Of a stretch of 64,000 nt of DNA, positions 40,376-48,519 are shown one piece after another (position 1 is the first letter of the stretch; every line of letters starts with the position of its first letter). Made by a program: the position numbers and the translations under genes. A model generated the notes under the pieces. That model was not told the DNA's origin, made no database searches, and was given only the letters and a program-made list of their open reading frames with translations. Where the stretch lies: positions 1,482,001-1,546,000 of the forward strand of contig CP143548.1 in the NCBI GenBank assembly GCA_037015955.1. Reading direction: 5' to 3'. This stretch comes from Lachnospiraceae bacterium JLR.KK008. GTDB taxonomy: Bacteria > Bacillota > Clostridia > Lachnospirales > Lachnospiraceae.

Positions 40376-42142
40376 GTGGCACAGAAGGACTTAAAGCCGG
40401 TACGAACCAAAGAGGAAGCAAAGGCGAGGGGCAGGAATGGCGGCATTAAATCCGGAGAAGTCCGAAGGGCAAAAAAATCCATGCGTGAAACTGCAAAAGC
40501 TCTCATGTCAATGGAGGTGGTTGGAGACAACAACAAGAAGAACCTGGAAGCCTTCGGTATCCAAAAGGGAGATCAGAATTATCAAACGGCGGTCGTTGTC
40601 CGGCTCATGCAGAAGGCTTTAGTCGAAGGTGACACATCCGCCATCCGGCTGATTGGAGAATTGACCGGAGATTTGAATAGATTTGGACTCATACCGGAAG
40701 AAGAAAGCGAGATTGTTGAGCTTGCATACCCGACAATCAATCTGCCGAACAACGGAAGGGATAAGAAGGATGCCTTCCAGCTTGCACCCCAGGCTGGACC
40801 ACAGACGCAGTTCATGGCATCGTCAGCGGACATCATCATATATGGTGGCGCCGCCGGTGGAGGAAAGACATACGCATTGCTGTTGGAGGCTCTCCGGCAC
40901 AAAGATGTTAAGAGTTTTGGCGCTGTTATTTTCCGTCACAATTACAATCAGATAACGGCAGAGGGTGGCTTATGGGATGCCAGTCAGAAGATATTCAATC
41001 AAGTTCCGGATGCACACTCCAGGAAGTCACCGAAGTTGCACTGGAGGTTTGACGGCGGTGCGAAGCTGAGTTTCGCCCACATCGAAAGAGATGAAGACCT
41101 CAAATCATGGCAAGGTACAGAGATTGCCTATATCGGCTTCGATGAATTGACACACTTCACGAAGCACCAGTTTCTGTATATGCTATCCCGAAACAGAACT
41201 ACTTGCGGCATACGACCGTATGTGAGAGCAACCTGCAACCCGGACTCAGACTCATGGGTGGCAGAATTTATCAGTTGGTGGATAGACCAGGAAACCGGAT
41301 ATGCAATACCGGAGCGATCCGGACAGATACGATGGATGGTTGTGCTGAATGACATCATCTATTGGGGAGATACCCCGGAGGAGTTGGCGAAAAAGTATGA
41401 AGTCAATGTGGAGGACTGCAAAAGTGTTACGTTCATTGCAAGCCGCCTGGAAGACAATAAGATACTGATGGAAAGCGACCCTGGATATTTGGCGAACTTG
41501 AAGGCGATGACGGAAGTTGACATGGAACGGTTGCTGAGAGGTAACTGGAAGATTAAGGCAGCTGCCGGTTCCTTCTTCAAACGAAGCCAGGTAGGAGAAA
41601 TCCTTACAGAAGTACCGAAGGATTTGGTTGCTGTATGCCGAGGCTGGGATTTGGCTGCCACAGATAAGGATGAAGATGACGAAGCTGCATTTACTGCCGG
41701 TGTCCTCATGGGCAGAAGGGAGAATGGCAGATTTGTCATCATTGACGTTATCAATCGCCAGTTGAAAGCTGGTGATGTACGAAGCACCGTATTGGTGACA
41801 GCTAAGATGGATCATGCAAAGTATGCTTGGTGCAGGCAAAGATTGCCGCAGGACCCAGGGCAGGCTGGAAAAGACCAGAAGGCTTCCTACATGGAGATGC
41901 TTGCCGGATTTGATGTTCACATGATACCGGAGTCTGGTGATAAAGCAACCAGGGCGGAGCCTATGGCGGCACAATGGCAGCATGGAATGTTCGATTTGGT
42001 TGCCGGCGAATGGAATGAAGCATATCTCAATCAGTTGGAGTCATTCCCGGACAGCAAGTGGAAAGATATGGTGGATGCCAGCAGTTCAGCCTTCAACGAG
42101 ATAACGCTTGGCATGGGCTTCAACATTGACAATTTGCTATAA
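40376..42142 (+). CDS. terL: Terminase large subunit with small-subunit-like N-terminus
   Basis: A 588-residue packaging motor starting at GTG 40376. The first ~120 residues (ARGRNGGIKSGEVRRAKKSM; QKGDQNYQTAVVVRLMQKAL) resemble the separate small terminase-like protein of many Firmicute phages. The ATPase follows with Walker A GGAAGGGKT (about 160-168) and Walker B YIGFDELTHF (about 252), then the nuclease domain with GWDLAATD (about 420), FVIIDVI and a terminal WKDMVDASSSAFNEI. No other small subunit gene is seen nearby, which supports a fusion. It lies 20 bp before the portal gene. Confidence 0.88.
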   Translation: MAQKDLKPVRTKEEAKARGRNGGIKSGEVRRAKKSMRETAKALMSMEVVGDNNKKNLEAFGIQKGDQNYQTAVVVRLMQKALVEGDTSAIRLIGELTGDLNRFGLIPEEESEIVELAYPTINLPNNGRDKKDAFQLAPQAGPQTQFMASSADIIIYGGAAGGGKTYALLLEALRHKDVKSFGAVIFRHNYNQITAEGGLWDASQKIFNQVPDAHSRKSPKLHWRFDGGAKLSFAHIERDEDLKSWQGTEIAYIGFDELTHFTKHQFLYMLSRNRTTCGIRPYVRATCNPDSDSWVAEFISWWIDQETGYAIPERSGQIRWMVVLNDIIYWGDTPEELAKKYEVNVEDCKSVTFIASRLEDNKILMESDPGYLANLKAMTEVDMERLLRGNWKIKAAAGSFFKRSQVGEILTEVPKDLVAVCRGWDLAATDKDEDDEAAFTAGVLMGRRENGRFVIIDVINRQLKAGDVRSTVLVTAKMDHAKYAWCRQRLPQDPGQAGKDQKASYMEMLAGFDVHMIPESGDKATRAEPMAAQWQHGMFDLVAGEWNEAYLNQLESFPDSKWKDMVDASSSAFNEITLGMGFNIDNLL

Positions 42143-42162
42143 GGAAGGAGGTAGCGTAAGAA

Positions 42163-44169
42163 ATGAATGAACAGCAGAAAGCTATGCTGGATCGGCAGTT
42201 GAAACTGCAAAGGGGAGCCGCAATCATCGAAGGCACCCAGGAAAAGTTCCGGCAGGATGGTTATAGCAACCTGCTGAACAAATACGGAACCGCACAGGAC
42301 AGCTCCACATCGTACCAGTACAACCAGGAGATTATCACGAATGACATGGAACTCATACGGCTGTATGAAGGAAACGGTCTGTTCACGAAGATTATTGATC
42401 GCCCATCAGAGGAAGCAGTAAAGCATGGATTTGACATAGATTTCGGTGATGAAGATGTTACTGAATATGTTGATGACAGAATGGATGACCTGGATTTCGA
42501 GTCGAAGTTTGCTACGGCTGAGAAGTGGGCGAGGCTCTACGGCGGCTCCATAATTGTAATGCTTGTTGATGACGGCAGAGGATTGGAGGAACCTCTCGAT
42601 TGGAAGAATGTCCGGACAATCGAAGAACTCCGGGTGTTTGAAAGGGCGATAGTCCAGCCGGACTACACCTCGATGTATCATTTCCATTTCCTTGATACGA
42701 TTGACAGTGACCGTCCGTTCGCAGAACCGGAATATTACCAGGTGTTCAGCATCTATGGATACTTCATCGTACACCGAAGCAGATGCCTGGTATTCAGAAA
42801 CGGCAGACTTCCAGAGCAGACCACCAATGCAATCTATCGGTATTGGGGCATCCCGGAATATGTCAAGATTAAGCGAGCATTGAGGGAGTGCATCACTTCC
42901 CATGAAAACGGAACTAAGCTGCTTGAAAGGTGTGTGCAGGCAATCTACAAGATGAAGAACCTGGCGAATATGCTTGGTACGGATGAAGGTGAAGACAAGG
43001 TATTGCAGAGGCTCCAGGTCATTGATATGGCGAGGAGCATTTTGAACTCCATAGCCATTGACAGTGATGGTGAAGATTATGATTTCAAGACCTTCTCAAT
43101 GGCAGGAGTTAAGGATGTCCTAGACTCCACCTGCAATATGCTGTCAGCAGTAACAGAAATTCCGCAGACGATTTTGTTTGGGCGGTCTCCGGCAGGAATG
43201 AACGCCACCGGCGAGAATGACATGGAGAACTACTACAACATGGTGGAGAACATTCAGAAGCAGAACATGAAGAAGAACTCCAGGACAGTCATTGATTTGA
43301 TATTACGCCAAGGGAGGCTGGAAGGAAAGATACCGGAGGAGCCGAAGTACAAAGTCAAGTTTGCTGCCCTTTGGTCCTTGTCTGATACAGAAAAAGCCAA
43401 TGTCGATAAGACAAAGGCTGATACGGAGTATACGAAGGCTCAGACATCGCAGATTTACATGGATAGCAATGTCCTGGACCCTTCAGAAGTGAGGAAATCG
43501 CTGGCATCGGAAGGGGATTTTGAAATCGAGGAGGTTTTGTCAGAGGAAGAACTCAACCTTCCGGAAGATACGTTTGATGTTGGCGAAAAGGCAACGGTCG
43601 GAGAACCGATTGAAATTCTCGGACAGACCAATGATGAAGATGATGCCATTGAGATTGATATGCCTGGAAGCCAGTTAAGGACCGGCGAGAAGGTAGTCAT
43701 CAAAGATACCGAAGGAGATGCCGGAGGCGGTGCTGAAACAATCATCGTGGAAGGTGTTTCTGAAAATGGCGATGGAGCAGATTATCCGGCAGCCGCAGTT
43801 ATAATCATCAAAGACGGCAAGATTTTATGTGCTTCCAGGAGAAATAACGAAGGCGTGTGTGGACCCGGAGGTCATATAGAAGAAGGAGAAGAACCCGAAG
43901 ATACGGCGGTGAGGGAGGCGATGGAGGAGTTCAATATTGTTCCCCTCAACCTACAACCGTTAGGCGAATACAAAGGCGGCACTGGTTCATATCTGCCTTC
44001 TATGGTGTACTGGACGGATCAGTTCTCCGGAACTCCCGAAGCAGATGGTGATGAAATGCTCAATGCGAGGTGGATGACCTTGGAGGAACTGCAAAGCCAG
44101 CTTTTGTTTCCACCGTTCGAGGAAAGTCTCCGGATGCTTGCTGAAACAATGAGCGGCTACATACAGTAA
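42163..44169 (+). CDS. Portal protein fused to a C-terminal Nudix hydrolase domain
   Basis: A 668-residue protein. Residues ~1-430 are a DUF1073/Acb1-family type portal (NLLNKYGTAQDSS, IIDRPSEEAVKHGFD, LYGGSIIVMLVDDG, the PQTILFGRSPAGMNATGEND block). An acidic linker (~435-535) leads to a Nudix domain (~538-660) with the complete box GGHIEEGEEPEDTAVREAME plus EFNI, about residues 568-591; only the last Gly is Asn. The portal forms the dodecameric DNA gate of the capsid. The Nudix enzyme would therefore be present in about 12 copies per particle; its nucleotide substrate is unknown. Confidence 0.88.
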   Translation: MNEQQKAMLDRQLKLQRGAAIIEGTQEKFRQDGYSNLLNKYGTAQDSSTSYQYNQEIITNDMELIRLYEGNGLFTKIIDRPSEEAVKHGFDIDFGDEDVTEYVDDRMDDLDFESKFATAEKWARLYGGSIIVMLVDDGRGLEEPLDWKNVRTIEELRVFERAIVQPDYTSMYHFHFLDTIDSDRPFAEPEYYQVFSIYGYFIVHRSRCLVFRNGRLPEQTTNAIYRYWGIPEYVKIKRALRECITSHENGTKLLERCVQAIYKMKNLANMLGTDEGEDKVLQRLQVIDMARSILNSIAIDSDGEDYDFKTFSMAGVKDVLDSTCNMLSAVTEIPQTILFGRSPAGMNATGENDMENYYNMVENIQKQNMKKNSRTVIDLILRQGRLEGKIPEEPKYKVKFAALWSLSDTEKANVDKTKADTEYTKAQTSQIYMDSNVLDPSEVRKSLASEGDFEIEEVLSEEELNLPEDTFDVGEKATVGEPIEILGQTNDEDDAIEIDMPGSQLRTGEKVVIKDTEGDAGGGAETIIVEGVSENGDGADYPAAAVIIIKDGKILCASRRNNEGVCGPGGHIEEGEEPEDTAVREAMEEFNIVPLNLQPLGEYKGGTGSYLPSMVYWTDQFSGTPEADGDEMLNARWMTLEELQSQLLFPPFEESLRMLAETMSGYIQ

Positions 44170-44191
44170 CGTAATTTTTTCAGTAAAACTA

Positions 44192-44233
44192 TTGACAACG
44201 GTGGTGGTGCTGTTATAGTTCGCCGCGCGATAC
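44192..44233 (+). promoter_or_regulatory. Phage repeated promoter, copy 4
   Basis: TTGACA (44192-44197), 16-bp spacer, TATAGTTCGCCGCGCGATAC (44214-44233). The -35 and spacer (ACGGTGGTG) match copy 2; the downstream part is the most diverged. Confidence 0.75.
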
Positions 44234-44271
44234 AAAAAACACAGAAGATTTCAGATAGGAGGTTTTGGACT

Positions 44272-44433
44272 ATGGGCGAATTGAGCAGAGAGCAGTTGGA
44301 GAAAATGGCAGATGTTTTGAGCAGCCTGCTCCTTGAATTTGTAGATGCACAGACAGCCGAAAGGCTGCTCCGGGCAAATGGATTTGAGAATGAGGAACTG
44401 AAGGCGATTGGTTTCGATGTGGAGGTGGAGTGA
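44272..44433 (+). CDS. Small phage protein, unknown
   Basis: A 53-residue acidic helical protein (LSREQLEKMADVLSSLLLEF) behind TAGGAGG, first gene after promoter copy 4. It is coupled to the next gene, one base apart. Function unknown. Confidence 0.55.
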   Translation: MGELSREQLEKMADVLSSLLLEFVDAQTAERLLRANGFENEELKAIGFDVEVE

Positions 44434-44434
44434 T

Positions 44435-45109
44435 ATGGATAATGCACTGAAATTCAATGACAAAGCAATCCAGCAGCTGTTCTTCCAGTATATCGAAAGC
44501 TGCCAGGATAAGGAAAGGCACTCCGCCGAAGCTGTTCGGTGTGCGGAAGTGTTCGATGATTTTTGTAGCCGGCACATTGAAGGCGATATGCTGAAGAAGA
44601 TTGAGGCGTACACCAAAATGACAGATGTGGCGGTCGAGTTCGAGGAAGATGGTTTCATCGCAGGCTTCAAGATGGCGATGAATTTGTTATTAGCCCAGGA
44701 GCCGAATTTATCAGATGACACACAAAATACTACCGATGAAGCCAGGGAAAGCCGGCATGAGGCTACAAGCGGTTCAAATGAAGGCTCAAAGATGAAATGC
44801 TTCATCACATCGTTGCAGATTGCAGAATTGTTTCAGACTCCGAACCATAAGGTGATTAAGCGGATTGAGGAAAGGATCATGCCTCTCCTGGATGAAGACA
44901 GCAAGGCGATGTTCAAGAAGGCATCCGGGAAGAACTCGCAGAATAAGGAAGTCACGTTCTACAAACTGAACCAGGCGGCTTGCATGATGTATCTGGAAAT
45001 CATGGAGCCGAAGAAGACGCAGTTCATCAACATAGCAGGAGGATATGCAAAGCTCCAGGAATTGATGCAGAGTACATTCCGTACAGAAGCAGTTCCGCTC
45101 CCGGCATAG
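44435..45109 (+). CDS. Two-part protein with a Rha-like C-terminal domain
   Basis: A 224-residue protein. Residues ~1-90 are a helical domain (YIESCQDKERHSAEAVRCAE; FEEDGFIAGFKMAM) like DUF6809-type small phage proteins. After a Ser/Glu linker, residues ~125-215 (FITSLQIAELFQTPNHKVIK; FYKLNQAACMMYLEIM) resemble the Rha regulatory family linked to prophage control. It interrupts the head genes, has its own promoter (copy 4) and terminator, and so is an independent cassette. The fusion and regulatory role are inferred. Confidence 0.6.
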   Translation: MDNALKFNDKAIQQLFFQYIESCQDKERHSAEAVRCAEVFDDFCSRHIEGDMLKKIEAYTKMTDVAVEFEEDGFIAGFKMAMNLLLAQEPNLSDDTQNTTDEARESRHEATSGSNEGSKMKCFITSLQIAELFQTPNHKVIKRIEERIMPLLDEDSKAMFKKASGKNSQNKEVTFYKLNQAACMMYLEIMEPKKTQFINIAGGYAKLQELMQSTFRTEAVPLPA

Positions 45110-45138
45110 GAAGGATAGAAAACAGAATAGAGACTACG

Positions 45139-45175
45139 AACAGTCTATGTCATCCACATAGGCTGTTTTTGTTTT
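45139..45175 (+). terminator. Terminator after the Rha-like gene
   Basis: AACAGTCTATGT (45139-45150) pairs with ACATAGGCTGTT (45156-45167), one G-U pair, loop CATCC, followed by TTTGTTTT. It lies inside the late region, directly before the minor head gene. Confidence 0.8.
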
Positions 45176-45194
45176 GAAGGAGGTGGTAGAAGAT

Positions 45195-46133
45195 ATGGAT
45201 GAAGTGCAGATGAACCGGCTGCTCATGCAGAAAGTCGGAAGAAAATTCTACGGTCACGACACATTGAACAGTAAGTATGATCCTCAGATACCGGCATCTG
45301 CTGAAAGGGAATACGTCCGGACCACAAACGCATACATGGCAATACTGAAGACTGAACTGGAGGAGCAACTGCCGAAGCTGAAGGAGATTTACAAGGAGAA
45401 CCGGGATGCAGAAGTCCGGGAGAACCGAAGGAATGACTCAGCAACGGATTTGATGCTTGCCGTTTCTCAGATATTCACCACGATAAAGAACAATGTCATT
45501 GCAAAGACGATTGGCTTTGGTCTTCGGCGGAAGTTGGAGTCCCTGGCACACCTCACCCGTAAGCTGACGGTCAAAGAATGGAAGAAAGCAATCAAAGCTA
45601 CCCTGGGTATCGACATCCGAGAGGACTATTACCTGGGGGATTTTTATGTCGAGCAGCTGAAGAAATGGGTAGAGGAGAATGTCGGACTGATTTCCTCCAT
45701 ACCGGAAGACACCCTGGAAAAAATGAAGGACATCGTATATGACGGCTTTACCAATGGCAAGACCACAACCCGAATGGTAAAGGAGATACAGAGAGCATAC
45801 GGCATAAGCCGCCGCCGGGCGGAATTGATTGCGAGGGACCAGACGGCAAAACTGAACGGCCAGATACAGAAGACTCAACAGCAGGATGCCGGAATTACGG
45901 AGTATGTTTGGTCTACCACCGGTGATGAAAGGGTAAGGAGAAGCCACCGGGAGCTGAATGGGAAAAAGTTCTCCTGGGATGATCCTCCGGAAAATTCAGA
46001 CGGAAGGAAATGCCACCCAGGTCAAGATTTTCAGTGTCGTTGCATCGGGAGACCGGTGTTCAATCGCAATATCAATCTGCCAGTAGCCGATGATGAACCG
46101 GCTCAGATAACCATAAAAAGGAATGGAGGCTAA
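45195..46133 (+). CDS. Minor head / morphogenesis protein (Mu F / SPP1 gp7 type)
   Basis: A 312-residue head protein. The C-terminal Mu F-like region is clear: RRRAELIARDQTAKLNGQIQ, then YVWSTTGDERVRRSHRELNG, WDDPP and HPGQDFQCRC (about 200-290). Such proteins bind the portal inside the procapsid and enter the head. Start ATG 45195 is chosen from AAGGAGGTGG; the frame is open further upstream but has no site. It follows the portal after the inserted regulatory cassette. Confidence 0.85.
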   Translation: MDEVQMNRLLMQKVGRKFYGHDTLNSKYDPQIPASAEREYVRTTNAYMAILKTELEEQLPKLKEIYKENRDAEVRENRRNDSATDLMLAVSQIFTTIKNNVIAKTIGFGLRRKLESLAHLTRKLTVKEWKKAIKATLGIDIREDYYLGDFYVEQLKKWVEENVGLISSIPEDTLEKMKDIVYDGFTNGKTTTRMVKEIQRAYGISRRRAELIARDQTAKLNGQIQKTQQQDAGITEYVWSTTGDERVRRSHRELNGKKFSWDDPPENSDGRKCHPGQDFQCRCIGRPVFNRNINLPVADDEPAQITIKRNGG

Positions 46134-46137
46134 GTAA

Positions 46138-46392
46138 ATGGATGAAGTAATAAAAAATATCTGCAACGCCTTAAAAGAGGAGGCAGAGGCAGTTATCAGC
46201 TACACAGACAAGATTTCCTCTACATCAGCAGTCGAAGGTATGGATGCAACGGTCCAGGCACTTGCTTTGATCCGGCTTGATGAAGTGGAGCATATTCAGA
46301 ATTTGACTATCGAACTCACCAAGATGATGTCAACTGGTGCATTGTCTGCTTCTTCTATGGGTGAGGGAGAAGGCGAGGAGAATGAGCAATAA
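46138..46392 (+). CDS. Small helical protein, unknown
   Basis: An 84-residue protein of two helices (ICNALKEEAEAVISYTDKI; LIRLDEVEHIQNLTIELTKM) with the Glu/His spacing of ferritin-like folds, then a Gly/Glu tail. It sits between minor head and protease genes, where clostridial phages often carry a similar protein. No activity can be assigned. Confidence 0.6.
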   Translation: MDEVIKNICNALKEEAEAVISYTDKISSTSAVEGMDATVQALALIRLDEVEHIQNLTIELTKMMSTGALSASSMGEGEGEENEQ

Positions 46393-46522
46393 GGAAGGAT
46401 ACCCGGACAGGACCGCCGAGGTAGCAATCGCCCATGTAGCCAAGCATGAAAAGCGAAAAAGGAAGGAGAGGACCAATGGAGATAAGAGACAAACCAAAAC
46501 TGAAAAGAGTAACAAGAATTGA
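46382..46522 (+). CDS. Very small basic protein, unknown
   Basis: A 46-residue lysine/arginine-rich protein (GYPDRTAEVAIAHVAKHEKR) overlapping both neighbours: it begins 11 bp before the previous stop and ends 47 bp after the next start. GAGGAG precedes it. The overlap makes it uncertain, but the N-terminal GYPDxTA..AI motif looks protein-like. Confidence 0.45.
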   Translation: MSNKEGYPDRTAEVAIAHVAKHEKRKRKERTNGDKRQTKTEKSNKN

Positions 46523-47855
46523 CAGCATCCCTATCGGCAACACCAGTTTTGACGAGCAGGGATTTTTGCATGATACGCCTATTGTCACATCGACCGGCAT
46601 CTTTGAATACGGATTGCCGGATGGCGGAGTAAGGAGGGAACTGAGGCTTCCAGAACACGTTTTCGATAAGAAATCTCTTGCTTCGTATGCCGGGAAGCCG
46701 GTAATCATCACTCACGAAGCAGGCTCAATCGACAAAGACAATGTAATGAAAGAGATTGTCGGAACAATTCTAAGCGAAGGGTTCCAGGACGGTTCGGATG
46801 TCAGATGCAAGGTTGTCATCCATGACATCGACAAGGTAAAGAAGACACCGTACCGAGAACTGAGTCTCGGATATAATTTGGACCTCATAGAAGAACCTGG
46901 CGAATGGAATGGCGAACCGTATGATGCCATTCAGACGAATATTCGCATCAACCACCTGGCGATTGTAGAAAGTGCAAGAGCCGGGGAACAAGCGCATCTT
47001 AATCTCGATGGGAAGAAAGTCGAGTTGGATGATAAAAAATCAAAAGGAGGTAACAGAAAAATGGATGGAAACACCACAAGGAAAGATAGTGTTGCCATGA
47101 CTCCGGAAGAACTGGTCGAAGCAATCAATCAGTATAAAGCCGGGGCAAAGCCGGCAGAGGAAGCAGCACCTGCTCCTGCTGGAGAAGGCGGCACTGGTTC
47201 GGAAGCAATTCCGGAAGAAAAGGACGGTGCAGGCATTGAGGAACCGGTTGCAGCACCTGCCGGGGAGCCTTCGGCTATGGGAGAAGCTCCGATGCAGGAG
47301 GAGAAAAAGGAAGATGGAGGCGTAGGAAAGCTGATCGGCGTGTTGGAGGAGTTCCTGGCTGAACTGAAGTCCAGTGCAGGCGGCGGTGAAGCACATGACA
47401 GCACTGGAACGGATGCCGCAGACGGTGCTTCTGGTGCTGACTCCGCAGATGGAGAATGTACCGATGCCGAGGACAATGCAGACTGCTCCGATGATAAGTC
47501 CGGCTCCATGAACAATGACTCTGCTGACGAGATTTTCCGCCAGAGGTTAAGCATTTGCCGCATGGGAGACAAACTCCATCTGGACGGACTGGAGGATAAG
47601 TCCATCATCGAAGGCAAGAAAGCCATTGTCAAGAAGGTGTTCCCGGAAATGCGGCTCGATGGTAAGAGTAAAGTTTATGTCGATGCCGCTTACGACCTGG
47701 CAGTAAACGCAGCAAACAAGCGTAAGGACGTTGCATATCAGAAGCAGCAGATGTCCTCTACTCCTGCACCACAGCAGAGAGCAGACGGTCAGACCGGGAG
47801 CAATGCGGCGGCTGCAAGACAGAGAATGATTGAGAGAGAAGGAGGTAATGAGTAA
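46476..47855 (+). CDS. Prohead protease/scaffold protein (DUF2213 type)
   Basis: A 459-residue protein. Residues ~1-185 form a DUF2213 domain (DTPIVTSTGIFEY, GKPVIITHEAGSID, YRELSLGYNLDLIEEPG, INHLAIVESARAG) with a conserved His and Ser typical of capsid maturation proteases. The remainder is an Ala/Glu/Gly-rich scaffold-like region ending in a helical domain (IFRQRLSICRMGDKLHLDGL). A single protein thus supplies protease and scaffold. Start ATG 46476 follows AAGGAGAGG. The stop overlaps the next start (TAATG). Confidence 0.82.
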   Translation: MEIRDKPKLKRVTRIDSIPIGNTSFDEQGFLHDTPIVTSTGIFEYGLPDGGVRRELRLPEHVFDKKSLASYAGKPVIITHEAGSIDKDNVMKEIVGTILSEGFQDGSDVRCKVVIHDIDKVKKTPYRELSLGYNLDLIEEPGEWNGEPYDAIQTNIRINHLAIVESARAGEQAHLNLDGKKVELDDKKSKGGNRKMDGNTTRKDSVAMTPEELVEAINQYKAGAKPAEEAAPAPAGEGGTGSEAIPEEKDGAGIEEPVAAPAGEPSAMGEAPMQEEKKEDGGVGKLIGVLEEFLAELKSSAGGGEAHDSTGTDAADGASGADSADGECTDAEDNADCSDDKSGSMNNDSADEIFRQRLSICRMGDKLHLDGLEDKSIIEGKKAIVKKVFPEMRLDGKSKVYVDAAYDLAVNAANKRKDVAYQKQQMSSTPAPQQRADGQTGSNAAAARQRMIEREGGNE

Positions 47856-48502
47856 TGGCAGCACAGTTAGATTATGGTTATAGCACTCCGAAAGGTGTGG
47901 CAGGTGGCAAGGTAGACATCGCCTATGACGAGGTTATCACTCGCAAGAATGAGGAAGCAGACGGCGTTCTGAAATATGGCATGGCGGCAATGATCGGTAC
48001 TTCCAAAGGAACCGGCGTGAAGGTTCCTGTAACCGGGGCAACCGCAGACCAGATTGAGGGTATTGTTCTTCATGCAGCAAATACTGAGCAGGACATGAAA
48101 GGCAAGGTCATTGTACCCAACAACGCTTCGGTCGGTATTCTCCGCAAGGGCAGAATTTGGGGCAGGACCTCTAAGGAAGCAGCGCCCACATATAAGGCGA
48201 AAGCCTACGTTGTGGTGGATGGCGATGATGCCGGATGCTTTACAGATCAGTCTGCTGCATATTCTGCATACGTCAAGGTGGAGTCCGGCGATGCTGGTGC
48301 GAAGGAAGTTGTTGCAGATACTGCAACTCCTACCGCAACACAGATCAAGGTGTCCGGAGTGACTCCGGCGCTGGATGGATATGTGCCGGCTGTCGGCGAT
48401 TATGTAGTCAGCAAACAGCTTCATGGAGCAACCGTTGACATCGGCGCCAAATTTGGCAACGCTTCCGATGATGGCATCGCCGTTATCGAGATCAATATGT
48501 AA
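47855..48502 (+). CDS. Capsid decoration/structural protein
   Basis: A 215-residue beta-rich protein (AQLDYGYSTPKGVAGGKVDI; EGIVLHAANTEQDMKGK) with alternating short strands and no basic stretches. Its position between scaffold and major capsid gene and its composition fit head decoration proteins of DUF2184-capsid phages. Translation is coupled to the protease gene. Confidence 0.7.
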   Translation: MAAQLDYGYSTPKGVAGGKVDIAYDEVITRKNEEADGVLKYGMAAMIGTSKGTGVKVPVTGATADQIEGIVLHAANTEQDMKGKVIVPNNASVGILRKGRIWGRTSKEAAPTYKAKAYVVVDGDDAGCFTDQSAAYSAYVKVESGDAGAKEVVADTATPTATQIKVSGVTPALDGYVPAVGDYVVSKQLHGATVDIGAKFGNASDDGIAVIEINM

Positions 48503-48519
48503 GAAGGAGGAGAATGACA

